Shown: piece by piece, positions 9,023 through 17,814 of the stretch | Layout: every line of letters starts with the position of its first letter | How positions within the stretch are numbered: position 1 is the stretch's first letter | From: Anaerococcus urinomassiliensis | Lineage (GTDB): Bacteria > Bacillota > Clostridia > Tissierellales > Peptoniphilaceae | NCBI RefSeq assembly: GCF_900128425.1 | Contig: NZ_LT635782.1 | Location: forward strand, 721,359 to 785,358 | Length of the DNA stretch: 64,000 nucleotides | Reading direction: 5' to 3' | Notes under the pieces: model-generated | The model's input: the letters and a program-made list of their open reading frames with translations, nothing else | Databases searched by the model: none | Told to the model about the DNA's origin: nothing | Position numbers and translations under genes: made by a program

Positions 9023-9568
9023 CTAATAAGATTTATTGACGTAAGAATCAATAAGTGATGGTCTCAAACTTTCATCAAATACATTATTATCTCTAAGTTT
9101 TTTGAGTAAAACTTTGGATTTGGAATGTAGTATTACCTTGTCTATAGACTTAATATTTATCTCAAAAATTACACCTTTTAATCTTCTAGATTTTAGGTCA
9201 ATAAAATAGCTGTCAACATCCTCATAATTAATCATTTCTAATAGTCTCATGCTAGCTATATCTTTCAAATAATAATAATTTTCTCTTTGATTTATTAACC
9301 TAATATAATTCTTTTTCTTTTTCTCATTGTGACTAATCTTATTAGCCTCTATATTTACTTTCTTTGCCAAAAGATTGTAGTATTGGTAATTGTATAAGGA
9401 CTGGCTTATATTATCGATTGTGGAAAAAGGTTTTAAATCTAGTTTATTTATATAATTTAAGTTTGCATTTAAGAAAGATTGTTTATCAAGTTTTGATTCT
9501 TCCAATAAATCTATGCTTTCCTTTCTAAATGTCTCAAATGACTTTAGCTTTTCCTTTTCATTCATCAT
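9023..9568 (-). CDS. conserved hypothetical protein (possibly DUF6648-like)
   Basis: About 181 residues, highly charged and helical, without a signal peptide or membrane segment. The central stretch LKPFSTID...LYNYQYYNLLAKK reminds me of a clostridial family of unknown function (DUF6648), but this is memory rather than a search. The start is one of two adjacent ATGs that lie directly in the T-run side of an upstream terminator. The only SD-like sequence, GAGG, is inside that terminator's stem, so translation and termination may be linked. It ends one base before the pseudouridine synthase start. Confidence 0.6.
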   Translation of the reverse strand: MMNEKEKLKSFETFRKESIDLLEESKLDKQSFLNANLNYINKLDLKPFSTIDNISQSLYNYQYYNLLAKKVNIEANKISHNEKKKKNYIRLINQRENYYYLKDIASMRLLEMINYEDVDSYFIDLKSRRLKGVIFEINIKSIDKVILHSKSKVLLKKLRDNNVFDESLRPSLIDSYVNKSY

Positions 9569-9570
9569 AA

Positions 9571-9596
9571 TAAAAAACCGCCTCAATAGAGACGGT
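9571..9596 (-). terminator. terminator whose stem holds the next gene's SD-like GAGG
   Basis: Minus-strand stem ACCGTCTC/GAGGCGGT (8 bp with one G-U, loop TATT) followed by six T. It lies 13 bases after the stop of the P-loop gene, and the start codon of the next gene begins 3-8 bases beyond the T-run, so no promoter fits between them. Confidence 0.85.
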
Positions 9597-9608
9597 CATT
9601 TGTCAATA

Positions 9609-10031
9609 TTATTGATTAAGTTCAATTATTGTTGCTTTATCTGACTCAGGAATATCTTCTTTTGACCAGTCTAGACTAAGGTAAATATCTGCTTTTGCAT
9701 ATTCTGATAGTTCACTTAAACTGTCTGTAAGTTTTTCAAGTTTTTCTTTATCAAAATCTATAATATCGTAAATTCCATCTACATATACTTTTCCAATATC
9801 ATAGTCACGAGCCAAGATTCCTGCAATGAATCCTTTTAGTGCACAGTGGCAGTTAATATTGTAACTTTTTGCATTGATGAGTCTAACTTTGTGATCAGAT
9901 ATTCTAGTTCTATCCTTATCAGTTGTGATGAAAACTATATTGTTGACATTGTTTTCTTTTTCTTTGTTAGCCTCATCAACTAGATATTGTGTCTTACCTG
10001 TTCCTTCTTCTCCAATTACGTAATAAAGCAT
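9609..10031 (-). CDS. small P-loop NTPase-like protein, 140 aa
   Basis: The N-terminus has a clean Walker A motif, GEEGTGKT (residues 7-14), and a Walker-B-like hydrophobic strand ending in Asp (KVYVDGIYDI, near residue 83). The protein is much smaller than a usual ATPase and has no other recognisable domain, resembling a minimal RecA/KaiC-like or thymidine-kinase-like core. It starts one base after the stop of the radical SAM gene. I cannot assign a function. Confidence 0.6.
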   Translation of the reverse strand: MLYYVIGEEGTGKTQYLVDEANKEKENNVNNIVFITTDKDRTRISDHKVRLINAKSYNINCHCALKGFIAGILARDYDIGKVYVDGIYDIIDFDKEKLEKLTDSLSELSEYAKADIYLSLDWSKEDIPESDKATIIELNQ

Positions 10032-10979
10032 TTACATATCCCCCTTAATTTTATTAAACACTACTTTTTGAGACTTATCCCCTTGAACAAATCCATTTCT
10101 ATTCATTTTTTCTATTATTTCATCTCTAATTAACCACCATGATGTATCCCAATTACAAAAGGCTGTTTCTTCCTTTGGTGCTCTCCCTACAAGCCTTTGA
10201 ACGGCAACATCTTTTTTTATGATTCTTAGAAACTCGATAACATTTTCTATATACTCTTCCTTGCTCGGCATTGTAAATTCGTTATTTTGGTACATTTGGT
10301 ATAATTTTGTGCCTTTAATAACAAATAGTGAATGTATTTTAATTTCTTTAACATTGAGAGCGTTGATTATCAAAGCTGTTTGTCTGACATCTCTTATATC
10401 ATCCCAGGGTAGGGATAAGATAACATGGGTGCAAATACGAAAATCGTACTTATTAATCAAATTGCAAGCTTCGATAAATTCTGCTAAAGTTTCGCCCCTA
10501 TTTAATATATCTAGGGTCTTATAATTCGCAGTCTGTAAGCCTAGCTCAAAAGTTATATCCTTACCATACTCATCACTCCATTTTTTAAGAAACATAAGCT
10601 TATCTTCAGTCACACAATCAGACCTAGTTGATATTGATACACCAACTATATAGTCTTTTTCGCAAGCTCTGATGATTTCCTTAAATTCTTCTAAAGTCAT
10701 ATAAGTATTGGTAAAGTTTTGAAAGTAAGCAATAAATTTATTTGCTTTGTATCTTTTGCCAATATAATCTTTATTTTGGCTAAGCTGGGCATCGACACTT
10801 AAATATGATGGCAAATTTTCAAAAGAGCCACCACTATCACCGCAAAATATACATCCACCATAGCATTTGGCCCCATCTCTATTTGGACAGGTCAATGATA
10901 GCTTTACAGGAAGTTTATAGACTTTTTCACCATAGGTATCTTTGTAGTACTGACTGATAGAATAATACGGATTATTCAT
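10032..10979 (-). CDS. TIGR01212-type radical SAM protein (YhcC family)
   Basis: The cysteine pattern LTCPNRDGAKCYGGCIFC (residues about 29-46) is the [4Fe-4S] radical-SAM motif characteristic of the YhcC/TIGR01212 family, which sits close to the Elp3 group. GVSISTRSDC and ELGLQT are further core strands. At 315 residues the length fits. The reaction is not established for the family. I use the ATG rather than the preceding TTG; it overlaps the end of the DUF1292 gene by eight bases. The substrate is unknown. Confidence 0.85.
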   Translation of the reverse strand: MNNPYYSISQYYKDTYGEKVYKLPVKLSLTCPNRDGAKCYGGCIFCGDSGGSFENLPSYLSVDAQLSQNKDYIGKRYKANKFIAYFQNFTNTYMTLEEFKEIIRACEKDYIVGVSISTRSDCVTEDKLMFLKKWSDEYGKDITFELGLQTANYKTLDILNRGETLAEFIEACNLINKYDFRICTHVILSLPWDDIRDVRQTALIINALNVKEIKIHSLFVIKGTKLYQMYQNNEFTMPSKEEYIENVIEFLRIIKKDVAVQRLVGRAPKEETAFCNWDTSWWLIRDEIIEKMNRNGFVQGDKSQKVVFNKIKGDM

Positions 10980-11352
10980 CAAAATCTTCTACATCTTCCT
11001 CTTCTGATTCATCTTCAATTTCTAAGTCTGAATTGTAATCTTCTACAACTTGATCTATAGCTTCATCATCCCAATAGTGGGTGAATAAATGGAAAACTTC
11101 TTCTAATTCTTCCTCATCATCTATTAATCTTAGGTCAATTTCTTCTTCTTCGAATGAATCCTCATAGTAGAATAAATAAATTTCATAGCTTTCACTAGAA
11201 ATCAAAGCCACATAATCTGTGCCATCAACTGAAAATATATCCAGTAAATAACACTCATCGCTAGCATCACCTAAATCGATTTCAATTATAGCCTTTCCTT
11301 CATTTTTTAAAAACTCTACTTCATGATCATGCAATTCTAATTTTTCTGTCAT
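10972..11352 (-). CDS. DUF1292-family acidic protein
   Basis: A 126-residue, very acidic protein. The N-terminal 90 residues carry the DUF1292 pattern: beta strands around DYVALIS and the FYYEDSFEEEEIDL segment. A tail made almost only of Asp, Glu, Ser and Val follows. The family is widespread in Firmicutes, often near RuvX and alanyl-tRNA synthetase genes, and has no proven role. It sits between the PepD-like gene (10 bases upstream) and the radical SAM gene (overlapping), clearly within one operon. Confidence 0.8.
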   Translation of the reverse strand: MTEKLELHDHEVEFLKNEGKAIIEIDLGDASDECYLLDIFSVDGTDYVALISSESYEIYLFYYEDSFEEEEIDLRLIDDEEELEEVFHLFTHYWDDEAIDQVVEDYNSDLEIEDESEEEDVEDFDE

Positions 11353-11362
11353 AAGCTACTCC

Positions 11363-12730
11363 TTATAGTTTTGCTAAATGGGTTAGGGCAGTATCCACTA
11401 ATTTTATTACATCTGCGATATCTTCTAGTGGAGAAAAATAATTGCCACTCTCCCCTTGTTTATATTCTACCCCTAATGAAATCAAGTTAACATCTAAATT
11501 GTTAAAAATTATACTTGAATCTAGTGAATATTGTGTTTTTGCCACATCAAGTTCTTCTCCTGTTAAATCATTGAAAGCTTGTTTGAAGACTTCAGTTAAG
11601 TTATCTTTACTGTTTTTCCACCTTGGTATTATTAAACCACTTTCTATATTAGCCGAACTAATTTTTGCAGCCATTTTTGTTGTTTTGAGCATTTCTTTCA
11701 TTGATTCACTAGTCAAAGACCTATAAACTATGATGAAATTGAAAAATTCTTCACTGGTTCTAGATATAGATAAATTGATAGATGATATAAGTTCGTTATT
11801 CAAATTATCAACAGCATATGCGCCAGATGGAACAAGCTCTATAAAGGAAGACAAGTGTTCAAATGATACTTGAGTAATTGGGTTAAATTCACTTAGATTG
11901 ATTTCTTCCATAGTAAAATCCATATTAGGCTCATGCTTTAAATTCTTTTCCATATATTCATTTTTAATTAAATCAAAAATATCTTCTAGGTCACTAACAA
12001 AGTCAGATTTGATTACAAAATCTATATGGCCAAAACTTGGTATCCTATCGTACCTATCTCCTGCTTGAAGATTTATAATATTAAGGTCTACTTTAGCTTT
12101 CATTTTTCTAATAAAAGTGACTAGGGATTTTATAGAATTTATCCTAACCTTATCAAGGTCAGATCCACTATGTCCACCTATCAGATTAGATAGACTAATT
12201 CTAAAAATCTTATAGTCATAGTCTGGATAAAACCTTTCTACTGGAATATTTATTTTCGACAAAATCAAAGAACTAAATTCATTTGCTAAGCACCTTGATT
12301 GTCTAAGGTTAAGATTGATAATATTCTTACTCCTCAAAAGAAAATACAAAGCCTTGTAGTCTCTATTCTCTTTTTGAATATTATTTTTAGTAATCAAAAC
12401 ATCAAAATCATTAGAAGATTTTTGTAAAAGCTCATTAATCGCTAACAAGGAATTAACATAGTTTAAATCATTGCTAGAATACAGATAAAGACCATCTTCG
12501 CTCAATGATATTTGAGAATCTTTTATATTTGAATCAATATTTAGATGCAATACAGCTTTGGGATTGTCACCTTTTTTGATATAAATGGAGTCATCAAAGT
12601 AAGAAACATCATATTTAGATGAATGAATTATAAATTGATCGACATATGACTTTTCACTTGTCAAAACTCCTAAAGATTCAAATTGTCTTAAATTTTCTTG
12701 AAGATTACTTATCGTATTTGCATAATCCAT
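11363..12730 (-). CDS. PepD-like M20 peptidase homolog lacking metal ligands (predicted pseudoenzyme)
   Basis: The overall plan and length (455 aa) match PepD/Xaa-His dipeptidases, and the family signature GGHSGSDL is intact at about residues 185-192. The di-zinc site is not. The HxD motif reads HLN (residues 62-64), the DNG strand reads SSNDL (85-89), the EE catalytic pair is absent around 112-120, the NLD motif reads NLN (139-141), and the C-terminal HSP is FSP (near 428). Only one metal-binding His remains, so I infer no peptidase activity. It may bind peptides or pair with an active paralog. It lies in an operon between a parvulin and DUF1292. Confidence 0.7.
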   Translation of the reverse strand: MDYANTISNLQENLRQFESLGVLTSEKSYVDQFIIHSSKYDVSYFDDSIYIKKGDNPKAVLHLNIDSNIKDSQISLSEDGLYLYSSNDLNYVNSLLAINELLQKSSNDFDVLITKNNIQKENRDYKALYFLLRSKNIINLNLRQSRCLANEFSSLILSKINIPVERFYPDYDYKIFRISLSNLIGGHSGSDLDKVRINSIKSLVTFIRKMKAKVDLNIINLQAGDRYDRIPSFGHIDFVIKSDFVSDLEDIFDLIKNEYMEKNLKHEPNMDFTMEEINLSEFNPITQVSFEHLSSFIELVPSGAYAVDNLNNELISSINLSISRTSEEFFNFIIVYRSLTSESMKEMLKTTKMAAKISSANIESGLIIPRWKNSKDNLTEVFKQAFNDLTGEELDVAKTQYSLDSSIIFNNLDVNLISLGVEYKQGESGNYFSPLEDIADVIKLVDTALTHLAKL

Positions 12731-12739
12731 AACTTTTGC

Positions 12740-13480
12740 CTAATAGTATTTTTTGACCTCAGATTCTTTATAAAGATCATTTACTAGTTCTAAATATTTT
12801 TCCTGTCTTTTGATCATTTCGTAGGTTGATCTAACATTATCTTTAATGTCTTCAAAGTTTTGTTCATTTATATTTTTGTCATCAAGTTTTATCAAATGAT
12901 AGCCAAATTGAGATTTGACTGGTTTTGATACTTCTCCTATAGATAGCTTATCTAGTCCTTCTTGAAATTCAGCAACCATAACTCCTTTTGGAAATGTTCC
13001 TAGAGAGCCACCATTATCCTTTGATGGGTCAATGGAGTATTTTTTAGCAGCTTCAGCAAAATCCAGACCATTTGCTATCTCTTCTAGTATTTTATTAGCT
13101 TCCTTTTCATCTTCTACCAAGATATGGGAAGCTTTATATGTGGTCGGACTGAATAATGTATCCTTGTTCTTATTGTAATAATCAAGGACTTCATCATCGT
13201 TTATAGTTACTTCATTGAAAATCTTATGCATAGCATAGTTTTTTAGCATATCATTTTTGACTTCTTCGAGTCTGTCGATAAACTCTTCTTCTTGGTCAAA
13301 ATTATTTTCTTTGGCGTTTTGAAGTATAAGTTCCTGGTTAACAAGTTCATCAGACAATATATTAAAACCTTCTTTGGAATTAAATCTTTGCTTATCTTCT
13401 ATGCCAGCCAAAAGATGAAATACATCATCTTCGTATATTTTTTTGCCATTTACCTCTGCCAATAATTTATTTTCGCTCAT
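12740..13480 (-). CDS. parvulin-type peptidyl-prolyl isomerase without signal peptide
   Basis: The domain order is a SurA/PrsA-like N-terminal helical part (about 1-105), a rotamase (parvulin) domain with KASHILVEDEKEA, GGSLGTFPKG and FGYHLIKL (about 110-205), and a C-terminal helix. Unlike PrsA lipoproteins it has neither a signal peptide nor a lipobox, so a cytosolic foldase role is likely. At 246 residues it resembles the cytoplasmic parvulins seen in clostridia. The start follows GAGGAACC, and the gene overlaps the last four bases of cvfB. Confidence 0.85.
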   Translation of the reverse strand: MSENKLLAEVNGKKIYEDDVFHLLAGIEDKQRFNSKEGFNILSDELVNQELILQNAKENNFDQEEEFIDRLEEVKNDMLKNYAMHKIFNEVTINDDEVLDYYNKNKDTLFSPTTYKASHILVEDEKEANKILEEIANGLDFAEAAKKYSIDPSKDNGGSLGTFPKGVMVAEFQEGLDKLSIGEVSKPVKSQFGYHLIKLDDKNINEQNFEDIKDNVRSTYEMIKRQEKYLELVNDLYKESEVKKYY

Positions 13481-14289
13481 TGGTTCCTCTTTACTAGTTC
13501 AATTTTGTTGTTATATATCTTGATATCGTTATTTTTATAAAGTCTGCCTATGGCTCTTTTAAAGGATGATTTGCTTATGCCAAATATGGCATTAATTTTA
13601 TCTGGACTAGACTTATCAGATAGATTAAGTAATCCATCGTGGTCTATTAGATAATCCAAAATCATGTCACTGTCATTATCAATTTCTAGGTAAGCCCTTT
13701 GTCTTAAAGATAGTTCAATCTTTCCATCATCTTTGACTTCTTTAACCCTAGCTTCAATTAGTTCACCTTCAACGTGAACTCCCCTTAATTCGTCCATCCT
13801 TAGTAGGGAATCGTACTTATTATCTATTGCAACAAAAGCACCAATTGACTTATTTATAGAATAAATTCTGCCAGTAACTTCATCATTTTCATTAAATTCG
13901 TGATCAGTTGTAAGTAAATCACGGATTTTGCTAGTTAGATAAATAAAGCTGTTACTATCTAACTTGAAAGCAACAGGATAGGTCATATGCATGATAAGTC
14001 TATAAGTTCTTTCTGTAAAAGGCATAAAAACATGGTTTCCTCCTTCTATTTCAAAGTAGACACCCTTCTTATCAACTTTTACAGCTTCTAGATCATAAAT
14101 TTTATCAACTTCATAGGGAAAATCTCTACTAGCTCTTATTAAATTATCGTAGTCTCTATATAAATAAGCTTCTACTTTTTCCCCTTGATGAAAATCTTTG
14201 ACTTCTTTCTTATCTATTGCGGCATCTCCAAACTTAGTCTGTAAATATGCCTTATTTTTTGTAAATCTTTTTATCTTATATTCTTTGAT
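13477..14289 (-). CDS. cvfB: CvfB-family S1 RNA-binding protein, non-AUG start
   Basis: The product of about 270 residues has tandem S1-like domains and the C-terminal winged helix with DKSSPDKINAIFGISKSSFKRAIGRLY, the CvfB hallmark. The first ATG in frame (14025) would remove the entire first S1 domain (about 88 residues), yet the reading frame continues upstream without a stop as KRFTKNKAYLQTKFGDAAI and so on, matching CvfB N-termini. No ATG, GTG or TTG occurs in that stretch. The best start is ATC at 14287-14289, six bases after AGGAG, which overlaps the yitT stop. CvfB is a regulator of virulence and RNA metabolism in staphylococci. Confidence 0.8.
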   Translation of the reverse strand: MKEYKIKRFTKNKAYLQTKFGDAAIDKKEVKDFHQGEKVEAYLYRDYDNLIRASRDFPYEVDKIYDLEAVKVDKKGVYFEIEGGNHVFMPFTERTYRLIMHMTYPVAFKLDSNSFIYLTSKIRDLLTTDHEFNENDEVTGRIYSINKSIGAFVAIDNKYDSLLRMDELRGVHVEGELIEARVKEVKDDGKIELSLRQRAYLEIDNDSDMILDYLIDHDGLLNLSDKSSPDKINAIFGISKSSFKRAIGRLYKNNDIKIYNNKIELVKRNQ

Positions 14290-14298
14290 AACAAACTC

Positions 14299-15135
14299 CT
14301 AATTTAATTGTTTTAATGTGAATCCTTCTCCAAATACTTCAGATATAGTATTTGTGAATATAAATGCCCTGTCATCAACCTTTAATATATCATCTTTGAT
14401 AAGTGGATATCTCCTAAAGGTAGAAACAGTTAGAATAAGCTTTTTTTCTCTTCCTGTATAACCACCTTCGGCATGGAGGAGTGTTACCCCCCTATGGTAT
14501 TTTTTAATAAGTATATTATTGATTTCTTCATATTTATCGCTAATAACATATACAGCAATCTTCCTTCCAAGACCTTGCATAACATAATCTAGGGCAATGG
14601 ATTGGATAATTATTGCAAGTGAAGCATACATAGATTTTTCTATACCTATTACAAAAGCTGATAATATTACTACTGTAAAATCGGCAAAAAATAGAGAAAT
14701 GTGTATAGGAACACTTGTATATTTATTAATAATAGTTGCTATAACATCTGTTCCGCCTGAAGAACCACCATTGTAGAATATTAGGCCAAGACCAGCCGCA
14801 ATAACTATAGGTCCACACAAGGTATTTAATAGCGCATTACTAGAAAGGCTAAAATCAGGTAGAAATCTTTCAAATAAAATTATTTCTATTGATACAGTTA
14901 CAGCAGATAGAAGAGATTTTTTTGCAAAATCTATGCTTACAAATATGCCACCCAAAACCAATACCAAGGCATTTAAGATAAAGTTGATTATTCCTAGGTC
15001 AATATTGAACAGGTTTGAAAATACAAGCGATAGACCAGATACTCCACCAGCTGAAATATCATGGATTAACAAGAAAAAATAAAGGCCTGCACCTAAGATC
15101 AAAGATCCTACAAAAATCGATATATTCTTTTTCAT
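14299..15135 (-). CDS. YitT-family membrane protein (DUF161/DUF2179)
   Basis: Five to six hydrophobic segments span the first 170 residues, including the family motif ISAGGVSGL and the GGSSGGTDVIA repeat. A soluble C-terminal DUF2179 domain follows, with HRGVTLLHAEGGYTG and the TVSTFRRYPL segment. At 278 residues it is a standard YitT protein of the cytoplasmic membrane. Family function is uncertain; transport has been proposed. The stop codon TAG is part of the SD of cvfB downstream, so the two are translated in tandem. Confidence 0.9.
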   Translation of the reverse strand: MKKNISIFVGSLILGAGLYFFLLIHDISAGGVSGLSLVFSNLFNIDLGIINFILNALVLVLGGIFVSIDFAKKSLLSAVTVSIEIILFERFLPDFSLSSNALLNTLCGPIVIAAGLGLIFYNGGSSGGTDVIATIINKYTSVPIHISLFFADFTVVILSAFVIGIEKSMYASLAIIIQSIALDYVMQGLGRKIAVYVISDKYEEINNILIKKYHRGVTLLHAEGGYTGREKKLILTVSTFRRYPLIKDDILKVDDRAFIFTNTISEVFGEGFTLKQLN

Positions 15136-15198
15136 CCTCTACCTCCACTATCTTATAGTAAAAGCTTATCATAAAAATTTAATTTCGTAAATGAAAAT

Positions 15199-15222
15199 AA
15201 AAAAGAGAGCCAAAGACTCTCT
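15199..15222 (-). terminator. terminator after the kinase-fold gene
   Basis: Minus-strand stem AGAGAG/CTCTCT with a 7-base loop followed by six T. It overlaps the stop codon of the upstream gene and closes the ccpA-ptsH-ptsI-kinase-fold unit. The yitT gene begins about 65 bases further on. Confidence 0.8.
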
Positions 15223-16085
15223 CATATCCACTGAGGAATTTCTTGATTATAATTATCATACATCAAAAGTAATAATTTTTCCTCTTCCTTGCTAAATAAG
15301 CAAGGCTTTGATGATCTAGCATTTACAATATTTTCTAGTATCAAATAAGCCTGGTAGAGGGCGAGGAGTCTGAAAAATTTAATGGGGGCTTTTTTCCCGT
15401 CAAAATAACCATTAATAACTCCTCTAGAAAACTCTGGTTTTTTTATAGCAATTCTGTTTATACTTGTAAAATCAAATATAGGATCACCGACATCTTTAAA
15501 GTCTGTGGCTAGGATATTAAATTTGTCGTCAATAATAATATCATCAAGGCTAATGCCGCTTAGCAAATAGCTTGTTTTAACAGACCTGGTTATGTGCTGA
15601 TTGTGGCTAATGTAGTCTGCCAGTATATAATCATTATCTCCGATAATATCACAAAGACCATGCCTATAAAAAAGATAGTTGGATTTTGTCTTGCACAGTT
15701 TATACCAGTTGATATCAACACTTGTTGGTAGGCTATGAAATTCTTTTAAAAATTCACCAAACTTATGACCCATGTCATATTGATCTTTTTCATTAGATTT
15801 ATCTAAGTATTCTCTTAAAGATATAAAATTGTCAAAATCATAGATATAATAGTATTGATTTAATTCTTCCAAAAAATCTTCATCAATAGGCTTTGAAAAT
15901 TTATCAAATTTATTTATAGATTCACTATAATTTTTATGTGAATTATCATATAACTTCAGCAAATAAGACCTATTATCAGCCTTTATTTCATAATTATTCT
16001 TAGAAATATAGGTGATATCTTGATTGGATAATTCATAATCGAAAAATTCAATTTTTTTAAGTGTATCTATTATTTTTTTATCCAT
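15222..16085 (-). CDS. aminoglycoside-phosphotransferase-fold protein with degenerate catalytic loop
   Basis: The 287-residue protein shows the APH/choline-kinase-like plan: an N-lobe with a Lys in SYLLKLYD, GHKFGEFLKEFHSLP typical of the family near 110-125, and a C-terminal ATDFKDVGDPIFD matching the metal-binding Asp motif near 205. The catalytic loop, normally HGDxxxxN, reads SGISLDDI, so the catalytic Asp and His are missing. It lies one base after ptsI and may act in sugar regulation rather than phosphorylation; this is inference. Alternatively it could be a fast-evolving kinase using another residue. Confidence 0.6.
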   Translation of the reverse strand: MDKKIIDTLKKIEFFDYELSNQDITYISKNNYEIKADNRSYLLKLYDNSHKNYSESINKFDKFSKPIDEDFLEELNQYYYIYDFDNFISLREYLDKSNEKDQYDMGHKFGEFLKEFHSLPTSVDINWYKLCKTKSNYLFYRHGLCDIIGDNDYILADYISHNQHITRSVKTSYLLSGISLDDIIIDDKFNILATDFKDVGDPIFDFTSINRIAIKKPEFSRGVINGYFDGKKAPIKFFRLLALYQAYLILENIVNARSSKPCLFSKEEEKLLLLMYDNYNQEIPQWI

Positions 16086-16086
16086 T

Positions 16087-17790
16087 TTATTTATTTTTAT
16101 TAATTTCTTCTTCCACTTCTTCTGGGCCTTCTAAATCTAAGAGCCTATTAGAAAAGTCTTCGCATTCTTTAAAAGATGAGTTTATTATGATATCCTTAAT
16201 TTCTGCTACTTTTGCTGATGCTGATGAGAACTCATCTAAACCTAGGCCTAGTAATAGTTCTGTTGCAAATGTATCAGATGCGAACTGTCCACACATACCT
16301 GTCCATTTGCCAGCCTTGTGAGAAGTATCTATAACGTGTTTAATAGCTCTTAATACGGCAGGGTTATAGTTAGAATATAGCTCAGAAATAAATTCATTGC
16401 CTCTATCTACAGCTAGTGTGTATTGTGATAGGTCATTTGTTCCTATTGAAAAGAAATCGACATATTTTATTAGCTTGTCTGCCATAAATACTGAAGCAGG
16501 TGTTTCAACCATTATTCCAACATCAAGGTCTTTGTTATAAGCGATGCCCTCTTTGTCGAATTCTTCTTTGATTTGTTCAATTAATTCCAAACTCCTCTTA
16601 ATCTCAGATACACTAATTACCATAGGTATCATTATTTTTAGATTTCCAAAGGCAGACGCACGAACTAGAGCTTTTAATTGGGTTATAAATATATCTTCCC
16701 TATCTAAGCAAAGTCTTATTGCCCTATAACCTAAAAATGGGTTATCTTCTACAGGGAATTCAAAGTAATCTAATCCTTTATCTCCACCAATATCTAGAGT
16801 TCTGATTATAAGAGGCTTTTCACCTAGCATCTCTGTAGCTTCTTTGTATACGTCAAATTGCTCTTCTTCTGTTGGGAAGTGGTCATTTTCCATATATAAG
16901 AATTCTGTTCTAAATAGTCCTACTCCATCGCAGCCATTTTCAATAGCAATTTTTAGGTCTTCAATATTTCCAATATTTGCAGAAACTTCTACATGGCGAT
17001 TATCTTTTGTTACTGCTTCTTTATCTTTTATCGAAGAAAGTCTTTCTTTCTTTTCTTTTTGTTCTTTGATTTTAGATTCATATTCGGATATTAATTCATC
17101 AGATGGGTCTATAATTATAAAACCTTCATTTCCATCTATTATGGCTTTTTCTCCACCCTCAATCTTTGTTGAAATATCTTTCATACCAACTAAAGCCGGC
17201 ATATCTAATGTTTGGGCAATGATTGAAGTATGACTTGTTTTACCACCTAGATCTGTAGCAAATCCAACTACATTATCTTTGTTCATATTTGAAGTATCAG
17301 ATGGAGTTAATTCTTTAGAAATCACTATAGAATTTGGCTCAATTAAAGATAAATCTTTTGGCTTGATGCCCTTTAATTTAAACATCAATTGATATCCTAT
17401 ATCTTTGTAATCGCTTGCTCTCTCTTTTAGATATTCATCATCTATTTGACTCATTATTTCTACCATTTCATTGATGGTTTCATTTAGAGCAAGTTCAGAG
17501 TTCTTGAATTCATTGGAAATTTTACTTTCAATTGTGTCTGAGAAATATGGGTCTTGTAATAACTCTTTGTGAGCATTAGCAATATTAATTTGAGCTTCAT
17601 TTGCTCCATTTGTATCACTAAGTTCATCTAGATAAGAGTCTAGTGCATTATGAATTCTAGTTTTTTCTTCTTCGACCATATTCTCACTTATTTTATTTTG
17701 GTCTACAGCCACTTCTTGCCTATTAAAAAGGTAGATTGTACCTATAGCAAGTCCACTAGAAGCCTTGATTCCTTCATATTTGGTATTCAT
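16087..17790 (-). CDS. ptsI: PTS enzyme I (phosphoenolpyruvate-protein phosphotransferase)
   Basis: The 567-residue enzyme carries the phosphohistidine motif GGKTSHTSIIA (His187), the PEP-binding GVGLFRTEFLYM region, and the catalytic MCGQFASD (Cys near 499). It transfers the phosphate of PEP to HPr in the cytosol, feeding all PTS transporters including the sucrose EIIBCA encoded here. It follows ptsH by 64 bases, but a terminator hairpin lies between them, so ptsI probably receives only part of the ptsH transcripts. Length and motifs are normal. Confidence 0.97.
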   Translation of the reverse strand: MNTKYEGIKASSGLAIGTIYLFNRQEVAVDQNKISENMVEEEKTRIHNALDSYLDELSDTNGANEAQINIANAHKELLQDPYFSDTIESKISNEFKNSELALNETINEMVEIMSQIDDEYLKERASDYKDIGYQLMFKLKGIKPKDLSLIEPNSIVISKELTPSDTSNMNKDNVVGFATDLGGKTSHTSIIAQTLDMPALVGMKDISTKIEGGEKAIIDGNEGFIIIDPSDELISEYESKIKEQKEKKERLSSIKDKEAVTKDNRHVEVSANIGNIEDLKIAIENGCDGVGLFRTEFLYMENDHFPTEEEQFDVYKEATEMLGEKPLIIRTLDIGGDKGLDYFEFPVEDNPFLGYRAIRLCLDREDIFITQLKALVRASAFGNLKIMIPMVISVSEIKRSLELIEQIKEEFDKEGIAYNKDLDVGIMVETPASVFMADKLIKYVDFFSIGTNDLSQYTLAVDRGNEFISELYSNYNPAVLRAIKHVIDTSHKAGKWTGMCGQFASDTFATELLLGLGLDEFSSASAKVAEIKDIIINSSFKECEDFSNRLLDLEGPEEVEEEINKNK

Positions 17791-17814
17791 ATTCTTCCCT
17801 TCTAAACAAAGTAT

